A stretch of DNA of 64,000 bases from Peltaster fructicola (Eukaryota > Ascomycota > Dothideomycetes). The stretch covers positions 124,001 through 188,000 of the forward strand of contig CP051141.1 in NCBI GenBank assembly GCA_001592805.2. Reading direction: 5' to 3'. A program made the position numbers and the translations under genes. The stretch's first letter is position 1, and every line of letters starts with the position of its first letter. A model generated the notes under the pieces. That model saw only the letters and a list, made by a program, of their open reading frames with translations, was not told the DNA's origin and did not search any database. Below, piece after piece: positions 31,019 through 40,966 of the stretch.

Positions 31019-34000
31019 CTATATCCAACCGGAATGCTGCTCCTGAGGATAAGGCGATGTAGGCGAGTTCGAAGCACCTCGAGACCATTTTTGAGACTCG
31101 AGTTGGGCCTGATCTCTGGAGCTCCTAGCAGCAGCGACTCGGAGCAAGGCGCTCTGGCTGATACTCTCTGGTCGGCGGACTGAGACGTATTCCGTTGGCG
31201 ATGCATCATACTGTGCGTACGGGCCCTTTGTGAACGCAGTATAGTCATGCATTGGATTGCTCGTTTGTAATTCCTGTGGCGAGTTGTATCCTGGTATCGA
31301 CGTGATAGGCTGCTTCGGTCGTCGAGTATAGGTCAGCTCAGGCACATTGTTGATCGAGGCATTTGAGTAGCGCGCGGCTTCCTTTGCTACGGAAGGCCGG
31401 CTCTCCCATGAGCTGTATGAGTTCGACTTGCGGTGCTGAGATCGCTCGCTATTGGACTCAGGGTCGCTCAGGTAGCCAGCTGCTATGCTTTCGTATCCAT
31501 GCATGTGCAGCGCAACCACAGGATAAGACACCTCTTGTCTGTGATCGTTGACATCCATCACTCTGATCTCTGGTGAAGCTCGCGACATGCCAGAGGAGTA
31601 CTCGTCGACCGGTGACATCTGCTTTGCTGCGTAGACACGGTGTTGCGGCTGGATGTTCAGCGCTGCGGGCATGTATATTGATGATCTTAGTGAACCCTCG
31701 CTAAACTTCTTCGACAGTCTTCCTGCGCCAAGTGTGGTTTCGGAGGGCATATTGAGAGATAGCCGCTTCTCGGGTTCACGAACAGAGAGCTTGGAGAGCC
31801 GATGTGGTGTCATGACACTGACGTTGTCCCAGTCGAAGTCATTAGTCGCTTCCATCTGTTTGCTGTAGAGGAAGTCGATCTCGCGCTCCCACCTGTCGTC
31901 ATCTGGTATGCTTGGTCCTGTCAGCTCGGGACTGCGCGTGATCTTGGACGGAGATCGTGCGTAGTTTGGCGATCGAGGCGATATGGCTGAGTCTGTGGGT
32001 GTCCGCAGCGGCGTATATGTTTCGCCAAGCTCGCTCACTGTCTGTAGAGGGCTTCGACCTTCGGGACTTATGTTCGTTACTCGTGGTAGAGGAGGAAGTG
32101 GCTGTCGAGATCTGTAAACCACTTGCTGGGCTCGCGCAAAGTCTTCAGGCCCACCGACAGGCGATGGTGCCTCTTCTTCCGTTGGAAATCGAGGTGAGTA
32201 TGGCGAGGTTGGTGTGTGACGAGACGTATTGCTATCCTGCCGATGTAAGGCGGGAGCGAAGGAGTGGCTATCGTGTCGAGGTGATGGCTGTCCTAGGGTA
32301 TTGCTGTCATGTCGAAGTAATGGATATCCAAGGCGGGAGTCGTTGCTGCTTTGTCGAGCCATAGCCTGACCAGAGCGAGTGTCGTTGCTGGTCTCACGTC
32401 GCATTTGCTGTGCTTGTTGCGAGCTTGTGCTGTTCTGTCGCTGCAATGTCAGACTTGGACGAGACTCATTCGTCAACTCCCGTCCTAAGGTATGGCCCTG
32501 TCGTGATTCGTTGCTATTTGCTCGATACAGCAGTTGACCGAAGCCCATGTCTCGGAGGTGCTGAACATCCTTGCTGTCTCGTCGCGGTCGATCTGGTGGT
32601 GGTAGTAGTGGTGAAGGTGCGGACGGTACGATCTGATTACGGATTTTGAGCTCCTCGTCAGATCTTCTTGGTCGTGGAGGTGCTGGCGGTGCCATTGGTT
32701 CAAACTTCTTCGACTTGACCTTTGGCAGACCGAGAAGCGCGTTGATCTCATCCTGCTTCTTCTCATCTATAGGCTGTTTCGATTGGCGCTTTGGTTTCTC
32801 CTCAGCGATGCCAAGTAATGCGTTTACCTCCTCGCGCTTGGCCCTTGGCGAGGCGACTGCCGACTCACTCATGGATCTATCCTTGAAGCGTAAGAGTGAA
32901 GAGACACCTCTTGAGAGCGAGTGCTCGGTCTTCTGGCCACGACCTAAACTCGACAGTCGCTTGTTCTCGTCCATCGATGGTCGTGTGGGTCTTGCAGAAT
33001 CCAGTGATTGCACTGTGTGCTTTTGAGTCAGTGTAGAGAAACCTAGAAGGCTGCCCATGTCGTCTTTAGGTGGAGGTTTCGGCGGGTCTGCCGATTGCTT
33101 TGGAGTGAGAGGTGAGTATCCTAGCGAAGTGCTCGCATCTTCCGCAGGCGCAGGTCTAGTAGAGTCTGCCGATTGTTTTTGGGTCAGTGTAGTGAATCCC
33201 AAAATCGAGCCCATGTCGTTTCTCGGTGTGCTAGAGTCTGCCGACTGCTTCTGGGAGAGTATAGGAAATCCCGAGAGATTGCTCACTTCTGCCTTTGACT
33301 CACTCGTCTCGGTGTCCTCTCTGATGCCGAGTAAAGCGTTGTACGTGTCTGCTCTCGCCTTTGTCAATCCTTGACTCTCTGTCGAAGAGCTCTTTCCCTT
33401 TTCACTGAAGCCGAGCAGTGAGCCCCATTCATCACGTCTTGTCTTCGTTGATAAGGATCGCTTCGGTTTGCTGATGTCCGGCAGAGCAGTAATGTCTTCA
33501 TAGCGACTCGATCGCGCAGCCTTAGCGCTCGGCGCAGCTGATTTGGTTTTCTCTGTGCGTGCAGGCGGTTTGTCGACAGAGCCTCTTATAAGTCCCATGG
33601 CTTCCGGATTGACAGACAAGTCCTCGGCTTGTATGCCTTGCAAATGCCTCTTCGGCACCTGCGACGTCGAGGTCGCAACGAACTCTTTGTTGAGAATCTT
33701 CTCGTCTACTGAATCTAACGCTGGAAGATGCTTCTTCTTCGTGTGGGTAACATGCTGGAAGTGGAAGGGCGGCGATATGGTGGACTTTGTGTGGTTACGG
33801 TAGTCTGCGACAGTGTAAGTTGAAAATTCCAAAGACATTGTGACCATGACTCGACATACAATTGTCCTCGGTGAGGCTCACGTCCGCTGGAACAGAGAAT
33901 CCACGCAGATGTTGTTGTACTCGCATGGGATCCAGCTTAGGTGGTGAAGTGTCCCGTGTCCGCGGTTGCTCCTCCTTCTTGGTGCCAAATGCGAAGCGAC

Positions 34001-34229
34001 CTCCGAAGAATGACCTGCGTCGACTGTCTCCAGTGGTAGCTTCTTGTGCGTTGTGATGTTCAGCAGGAGCAGGAGCTGGTGTGGTGGTGTGAAGGCTCAA
34101 GCTCGAGGTCGATTCAGCAGCTCGAGAGCCGAAGAGGGAATGTCTCTTCCTTATGATAGAAGCTCTAAAACCTTCCTCCTCTGCCACATTTGAAGAGGCA
34201 GCGGAACCTCCGACTGCTGCATACCCCAT
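31019..34229 (-). CDS. CRIB-domain protein (Cdc42/Rac effector) with two repeat arrays
   Basis: Exons 34229-33860 and 33804-31019 (55-nt intron) give 1051 residues. The CRIB motif, which binds GTP-loaded Cdc42/Rac, straddles the exon joint region: after L-T-E-D-N come ISPPFHFQHVTHTKKKH and a basic tail. The rest is long, disordered and Ser/Pro/Arg rich, with no kinase domain, so this is not a PAK. It recalls fungal CRIB-only polarity effectors (Gic-like); orthology is uncertain. Between about 33435 and 32730 an 'LLGF/I/L' motif recurs 6-8 times, several copies followed by LTQKQSAD-type sequence. Between about 32525 and 32205 an R-x-x-S-N-x-S-R type motif recurs about eight times. ATG 34229 (MGYAAVGG) is the likely start. 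A role in hyphal polarity or actin is inferred. Confidence 0.8.
32205..32525 (-). repeat. Protein repeat array: Arg/Ser/Asn motifs in the CRIB protein
   Basis: About eight degenerate copies of a 12-16 residue unit with consensus R-(H/Q/E)-(D/T/S)-S-N-(D/T/E)-(S/T)-R. It is rich in potential phosphosites of the RxxS kind. Confidence 0.7.
32730..33435 (-). repeat. Protein repeat array: LLG-type motifs in the CRIB protein
   Basis: Six to eight degenerate copies of an (acidic)xxxxLLG(F/I/L) module: GSLLGF, NALLGI, GSILGF, TSLGY, GSLLGF, NALLGI, NALLGL, spaced 25-60 residues apart. Four share a following LTQKQSAD-like segment, pointing to local duplication. Confidence 0.7.
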
Positions 34230-36232
34230 GATCGTCACGTCAAGCAGTAATTTGACTTTTCCGTCGTCCTCGTTTCCTCCCCAGAGATGGCATCAGCAGC
34301 AGGGTGATCGTCCTGGGGGTTTGCTTGACGATTGGGTCGCAGGCCGAGGGCTGATGACTGCCAACTCGGGATGGCTGACGAAGAGGCGAGAAGCAGCTTG
34401 TGAAATTCAGCTGCAGGCTATATTAGAGCCACACCTCGTGGACCAGTATTGTCGAGTAGAGGCTGAGGGATCGAGAGAGGCGACTTGGGATGACAAGGGG
34501 ATCGTGGTCACTTGGCTTGCGACTAAGGGAAGGTTGTCGTCTGTCGTACAGCAGCTGTGCCTCTAATTCGTACCGAGGAGCCTGGGGAGTCTATGCTTCA
34601 CAAGCTGTACTTGGTGCATCGAACTAGCTGATGATGTCTCCAGACGTGGCTTGTCTAGACATGGAGTCTAAACAATCTTAGCTCTGACGAGAAGTCGAAC
34701 AAAGGCGAACCTGACATGTGCCACAAGAAGGTTAGTGGTGCAGCAGAGTACATACGGTCTCGTCTGTGTTGTTTTCCTTGGTGCAGTTGCGAGACGATGC
34801 CCCGGGAAACAGGGAAACATCAGTCCCAGCTGCAAGATGCACAAGTGAGATCACCAGCCAATTGTGGAGGGCATGATTGCGGAGGGTGAAAGACGTGGGC
34901 GATAGTTCAGCAAGGTTTCGCATAAGCAATCTCGGTACCCATCTGGTGCTGGTCTCTGACACATGACTAACGTTAGCCTCTCTGCTCTCCAACCCGTCTC
35001 TTCGACATCTGAGCCTACCAACGTTGCGAAGAACACAAAGGGAGAGACGACCGTAGACAAGAGATTGTGTTGGCCTGGTGTCGCGTGTACTTGAAAAGCA
35101 GGCAGCCACAAGCTTTCTCACTTCTCTGCGTGCTTGTTCATCCTTGGAAGGTCGAGCAATGTCGGACATGCATGGCCGAGGCGTTGAGATGATGCGTAGC
35201 GTAGAGTGATCATGACAATGTCAATGGAGGGCATTCGTCCCTGCCAATCATCGTTAGATCCCATCGACGCACAGGTTTTTCTTTTACCAGACACGCAACA
35301 CGACAAAACCTTAAAGCAGTGTGACCTGCGTCGACAACAGCGATGACTCGATGCTTCTTGTGCCAGACTTGGCGACAGCCACCTCGGACCATACCTGCTT
35401 GCAGGCCGCTCCCACATGGCAGCTCGGCCGTTCTCTTGCATCATCACTTTGGCAGCCGTTGCCTGCTGCAGTGAACTCTATCTCCATGCGCAGATCGTCC
35501 GGGGTCAACGGCAAGGATGGATTCGTGATCACTCGCAGAGAGCAGGACAGCCTGGATGCCCAGAAAGGTGGTCTCTGCGCTCGAAGTTTTGTTGCGCGAT
35601 CTTGTGTATCTGATCCTACCAAGGACTAGATCACTGGTCAACAGACGCAGCACTTGCCGTAAGGTCACGCCTCTGCTTCAGCCTCCAGGAAGCTCAATGT
35701 CGTGCAGAGAGTTGTGCCTTACTGTCCTTGTGTCACACGACGACGTCGTACCAAAGCGCTGCGTTTTATTAGCATCTGCTAATGCAGGTCCACATTTGAC
35801 AGTCTCGGCTGTTCACATATAGATGTGAAGACATATCAACCCTGCAGTGCCGATTCGAGCGCTGGATCTGTCAAAAGAAGTATGCAAGTCGTGGTGCTCA
35901 CATCGATACGTGCGTTGAGAGAATAGCGCGTTAGATCTAGAGTGAGATCAGGCTTGCAGAGCGTGCAGCAGCCATGTCGTGAAGTACAGTACAGCACAGT
36001 ACAACCACGAAAGTGTGACAGGTGCACATCACGATGTCTTGGTTTGGGCGAGGACAGACGCCTTCGACAGATACGACACATCCTGATGGGATTGATCTGA
36101 GGATGTGCCCGTTACAGCAATATGGAGCCTCCTCATCGCAGGAACCGATGCAAGTCTTGATATGAATCGTCCTTGATCTGCATCTCTGTTGAGCGGTCAG
36201 TGTTTCACCAGTGTCGCCAATCGTAAGTAGAT
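34230..36232. other. Gene-poor interval, 2.0 kb
   Basis: The largest gap in the window. ORFs up to 145 codons occur on both strands but overlap each other, have codon use unlike neighbours, contain no domains and lack convincing splice partners. The first 350 bp is the CRIB gene's upstream region; the end adjoins the SEC12 3' end. No tRNA-like fold, tandem repeat or transposon feature was spotted by eye. It may contain non-coding RNA or a decayed insertion beyond recognition. Confidence 0.35.
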
Positions 36233-38414
36233 CTATAGTTCCCTCAACACTTCACCTGCCGCCGCGCCGACCAGCCCAGCGTATTGAGACCATAGCACCC
36301 CTTTGAAGACAGCCTCGCCTTCGTGTTCTGCCCATCGACCAGCTCCGATCAGTCGTTGTCGCCAGTAGTGCTTCTGGTCTTCATGTAGTTCGTCCCAGTG
36401 CTTGGCCTCAGGGTCCTGTGCGAGGTACTGGTCTTTGTCGTGGTGGACGTTCACGTTAAGCCCTCCATCGTCAACGTCCTGCACCACTACAGCCTTAGTC
36501 TCCTCAGGATGCAGATTGAGGACTTCCTGTAGGCGATGTAGGCTTGGAAGAACACTCTGGACAATGGACGCCGCGCTTGATGCGACCGTAGGTATCGCAC
36601 TATCGAGGACGGACGCCGCGCTGGCGCCAGCGTTCGTGATAGCTGTGGGAAGTACACTCTCGGCGAGAGATGCTGCACTGTCATGGGCGCTGGAAACTGC
36701 GGTGACTACACTCCCTCCAAGTGAAGTTGCACTGGCCTGCACATCTACCAGGGCTGTCGTAATGGCGATGCTTTCCTCGGTAGGTGCGCTGATTTCTAGA
36801 TCCGATGATACTGTTGCTGTGGCTTTCCCGATGATAGACGCTGCACTGGACTTCATCTGCTCTGCGACGTCGCTCAGGTTGTTTGGCGATTGCTTGCTGA
36901 CATCCGACCAGAAGCTCTTGACATCTGCTATCAAGTCTGCCTCTCCAGTGAAGTATGACTGCCCCACGAAAGCAGCGACCAACACCATGAATGATACCAG
37001 TGCGAGATAGATATATTGTTGGTGGGCTCGCGTCGCAGGATGCAACAGTACATACCGTGATTGTGTGTTTCCCGTCAAGAGCTTGAGTGGGAAGGAGTCG
37101 ACAACTACTGTGTTGCCGTAACTTACAGAGGCCAGTCTGATGTACTGCTCCTTGCTCTCACCTGTACCTGGCGCATGAAATGGCGAGAAGCAGATCTTCG
37201 TCATCTGGTGCTTGTGTACGTCGCGGAATGTCTGAAAGCTGTGGAATCGGGAGAAGGTGCCAGTTGGGCCCTTGAAATCCAGCACGTAAGATTCTATGCT
37301 GATATCCTGGCCAGCCACTGCAACTACGATCTGCTTGTTGCCATTGGGGTCGGCATCGAGGACGCACACATCCATGCTCACGGCTTGTTTGATGTGTGAT
37401 GGCAGACTCATCTGCAACACAGTCGATGCAGGTCCTGTAGGATAGAGATGGTAAATGTGCAATTCGGCACCCATCTTACCCGGTCGGTTGACCAGGGCCA
37501 GTATGTTCTCAGCGTCCAGGAAACGCACAGATCGAAACTTCGGCTTGACTCCATCAGTACTATCGGCTGGCACAGGTACTTGATGAACTCGTCGTGGTCC
37601 TTTGGGTGTCTTCTGCACCATCTTAGTATCAAAATCGTACTCCAAGGTCTGTTCGCAGATGTCGTAGTCAGTGCACCAAGCAACGCTAAATCTGTCCTTA
37701 TCTGCGATGGCGATATCAAGGTCGAGCACCTCATCCTTCTGATCAGTCTCGATTCGGGTTAGAATGTTCGCAGGATCTGGCAGTGCCGTGGTCGCGCTGA
37801 ACACTACGATCTCGGCCGGCTTGCTCATACCGCTTGCAATTGCGCCAATGCGTTTACTGCCAGTCTCACTCTTTTGTGCTGGAGACAATCTCAGGATCCT
37901 TTGGTATGCCTCCTTCTTGACTGCCCGATCTGGCTTGAAAAGCGACCGTTTGCCGAGCAAGGAAGCTCTTCCCGTTGCTTCAACACCTCCAGTCTTCTGT
38001 TTCTTTCGTGGAGGGAGCTTGATGTCGAAAGCCCTGAAATGCTCATTCTTGTTAGCATTCTGATCTGCCTGTGACGAATTGATCCCTGCGAAAGTGATCA
38101 AGCCGTCTTTCGTAGCAAGACTCCCGAGCGACTGAACGGAGTCTTCATCGCGAGACAGATCTATGTCCACCACACTCGAGATTGTGGCACGATTGGAGAC
38201 ATCCAGGACAGACTGTTGAATGTCAGCATGTTGCAGCATGTTGCTTTGAGATGACCATTGGTCTCACAATCTGGTTTGGCACACCACTGCGTGACTCTCC
38301 TCCACCACCGCCAACAACGAGATACCCTCTGTTGTATGGATCGAATTCTGCTGCAAAGATAGGGTAGCTCAGGGTGGTCGTTGCAAACGACACCTTCGTG
38401 CCGAGGAAGCTCAT
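36233..38414 (-). CDS. SEC12: Sec12-like ER guanine-nucleotide exchange factor for Sar1
   Basis: Sec12 is an ER membrane WD40-like protein that loads Sar1 with GTP to start COPII coat assembly. Exons 38414-38268 and 38212-36233 (55-nt intron) give 708 residues. The signature GGGGGESRSGVPNQI lies near residue 40; this loop is the conserved potassium/Sar1-contact region. The cytosolic propeller covers about residues 1-385 with a long basic insert (RKKQKTGG, KRSLFKPDR), then one membrane segment (IYLALVSFMVLVAAFVGQSYF, about 398-418). The lumenal tail of about 290 residues has repeated Ala/Ser-rich segments (ASAAS, DSAIPTVASSAASIV) and an acidic end. Its long lumenal part resembles other filamentous fungi. 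It is head to head with FCF2 at 204 bp. Confidence 0.9.
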
Positions 38415-38618
38415 GCTTGAGTTCAGAAATGATCCGAAGGGACGACTGTGAAGACGGTTAACAATAAACAAGGATCAGGGAACATGTAAGTGAAAGACAG
38501 CCATGACGTGTTGTTGTTCAGGAAGTACCTTTGAGCGTGGAACTGTTCCGCACGAATTCTTTCTTGCGCTGCGCGTCAGGGAAAAGAGGTCACTATTTAC
38601 AACCTCATATGCCGGGCC
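38415..38618. promoter_or_regulatory. Bidirectional promoter, SEC12 / FCF2
   Basis: Only 204 bp separate two divergent start codons, so both promoters and leaders must share or abut here. No specific site is assigned. Confidence 0.55.
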
Positions 38619-39494
38619 ATGACTGGAGCCATGGCAATGTCACAGCGCATCGATGCAGCTGATGACGACCTGACAGAAGAGCAAATCAATTCGCTTCTAA
38701 GCCGGGCGACTGCACGGCTCAAAGCAAAGGCTCAAACGACAGCAAATGCACCTACTCGCCTCACTTTTCCGAAGCTCGATCCTGGCGCTGTCACTGAGTC
38801 GGGAATCTCTACGGAAGGCCACCTGACGAAGGTGAAGAACGATGGTAGAAGCAAAAGCATAGCAGGGTTCCGCAAGGTTGAGGATCCAGTCGCCGCCAAA
38901 GCACTTGCGAAAGAGGTACGTTCTTGTGGCTTTGTCTGCACTTTCAGGATGAAAATTATCCCATATTTCTATCTGAGCAGAGCTCGAGCGCCGTTTTGGC
39001 TGCTTTTCTGCAAAATGAAGGTTTATTTTCATAGTTACTCTGACACAACCTCCTCTGACCACTAGCAACCTTGGCACTACTGTCGAGCATGACTGACAGA
39101 GATGCAGAAGAAGCAGGCTACTGCTGGACCCGGCTGGTACGACCTACCGAAGACCAACTTAACCCCAGAGCTCAAGCGCGACCTTCAACTGCTCAAGATG
39201 CGTGGCGTTCTTGATCCTCACAGACATTACAAGAAGGACAACGGCAAGATGGCTGCGCCTGAGTATAGCATGGTCGGTGCGATCGCTGAGGGAGCTACCG
39301 AGTTCTACAATGGCAGAATCGAGAACAAGAAACGCAAGCGGACGTTTGTCGATGAGGTCCTGTCTGGCGAGCAAGAGTCTGGTCGGTTCAAGAAGAAGTA
39401 TGGCGACATTCAGACCAAGAAGACTAGCGGCAAGAAGGCGTTCTACAAGGCTGTCAAGGCGAAACGATTCAATGGCGTCAAGAAGGGCGGTTGA
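38619..39494 (+). CDS. FCF2: rRNA-processing protein Fcf2
   Basis: Fcf2 is a nucleolar protein of the small-subunit processome needed for early cleavages of pre-18S rRNA. Exons 38619-38915 and 39108-39494, separated by a 192-nt intron (GTACGT..GATGCAG) that is long for this window, give 227 residues. The conserved Fcf2 domain begins ATAGPGWYDLPKTNLTPELK and continues through LLKMRGVLDPHRHYKK and a FYNGRIENKKRKRTFVDEVL segment. The C-terminus is strongly basic and ends VKKGG. Three ATGs are close together at the start; the first is chosen, and MSQRIDAAD eight codons on may be the real one. Confidence 0.92.
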
Positions 39495-39536
39495 AAGGGC
39501 TGCCCAGATTGTACGCATCTACGGTTGCAATGCTAT

Positions 39537-40660
39537 CTATGGCAGCTGCGACACTATCCGCAGGATCAGCCCTTGCATATCTACGGCAGCTGCACGACCG
39601 GCCTCCAGCACCTCCTCATGGTTCGCCCGACCTCTATTGAGGTGCTCAGCCAGTTGCTCCGGACTCATACCTTCCAACGCAGGATCATCACCTCGCGGCA
39701 CTGGATCCAGCACAGACTTGTTGGTCACGAGACTGAATGCCAACACAGTCATACCACTATGGCGAGCGGCTATGATCTCTGGAACGGTGCTCATCCCAAC
39801 GACATCCGCTCCAAGCTGTCTCAGCATTCTGCACTCAGCGCGTGTCTCATACGTTGGCCCTGCCACGAAAGCATATACGCCTTCATGCATCTTCCGCTCA
39901 CTAGGGGATTGACGGCGTAAGTCTTTCCACGCTCTGTGCGCACTTTGGCGAAGTTGCAGATCGTATGCGTCAGACAGCGGAGGAATCGTGTACCGAACTC
40001 GGCCTCATTGGGGCCGCGAAGAGGGTGGAAGCCAGCCAGACCTGCGAGGTTGAGATGGTCATTGAGGCAAACAATATCGCCAACATTGTACTGTGGATTC
40101 AGACCACCAGCGGCGTTTGTGAGAACAACGATTTCGACGCCTAGTAGCTTGCAGACACGCATAGCGAATGTCACGATCTCCATGGGATGGCCTTCGTAGA
40201 AACTGAATGAGAAATGAGCTCAATACCACACATTATCTGAAAGACGCACTGTGCTCTGCCCACCAGTAAGACGACTGGGACCTCCTTGTCTCCCATTGTG
40301 GCAAACACAAGCTTGCCTTCATGACCTGGGACTGCCTGACTTGAGTTGATGTCATCTCGCATGTTTGCAGGACCTACCTGTGCTTCGAGGAAAGTTGGGA
40401 ATGTCCTTGTATGCATGGGTCTTGCTTGATCCTTCATTGACAGCATCTGCGAGGCCGCCAAGCCCAGAGCCACAGACGATCGCAACTCGAGGTCTCGCGA
40501 GACTGCTGTCGAGGTTAAGTCGAAGGAACTCGACAGTCTCGGAGGCACGGTGGAAGGATGATGTTATCATCTCTTCGTGGGCGTCGTTCAAACTGTGTTG
40601 TATGTTCGTGAAAGAGTGATAGAGATGTGCCGCATGCTGGACCAGCTCCATTACGCTCAT
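39537..40660 (-). CDS. Purine nucleoside phosphorylase, with an apparent frame break
   Basis: Cytosolic trimeric PNP splits inosine and guanosine to base and ribose-1-phosphate for purine salvage. Exons 40660-40378, 40331-40250 and 40202-39537 (46- and 47-nt introns) give about 343 residues. Family marks: VCGSGLGGL (phosphate loop), [40 protein letters not shown], and [16 protein letters not shown] (base pocket). Spliced length is one base short of a multiple of three. The frame changes at about 39980-39985, where relatives read [10 protein letters not shown]; one extra G in the plus-strand AGGAAT restores it. No intron fits. Everything else is intact and well conserved, so I favour a consensus error over a dead gene. 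Confidence 0.88.
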
Positions 40661-40966
40661 GGAAGGAGTGTTGCTAGCAATGGCAAGGGAGAAGGTGACA
40701 TGTCATCAAGTACACTGCTGGCAGCGCACAGACTTTGACTGAAGCTGTCCAAATTCTTCATAACAACGAGTCACTCAATAATAGTCACGCTCTTCATACT
40801 GCCTTTACGCTTTCCAACCCACGTCACGTATTTCATCGTGGCGACGAGATTATCCTTCGTGAGATCGACTTTCTTTTCTACCCAGACTCGTTCCTTCACA
40901 ACTTCGTGCGTCAGGCAACGCTTCGAAATCGCTGTTCGCAGCCGTAGCAAAGGTGTCCCGCGCAGC
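40661..40966 (+). promoter_or_regulatory. Shared PNP/GRS1 promoter and AUG-free coding leader of GRS1
   Basis: From about 40739 the frame of glycyl-tRNA synthetase is open, with no stop and no AUG in any frame until 40967. Its distal part (about 40838-40966) codes a mitochondrial-type presequence, so initiation at a near-cognate codon (GTG 40838 and ACG 40826 are candidates) is likely. Alternatively ATG 40700 could be joined through a possible intron 40710-40783, which also fits in phase. Confidence 0.6.

Noticed and set aside
34732-35169. Minus-strand ORF of 145 codons in the gene-poor gap
   Set aside because: No domain, no promoter or splice context, atypical composition, and overlapped by other equally long ORFs.
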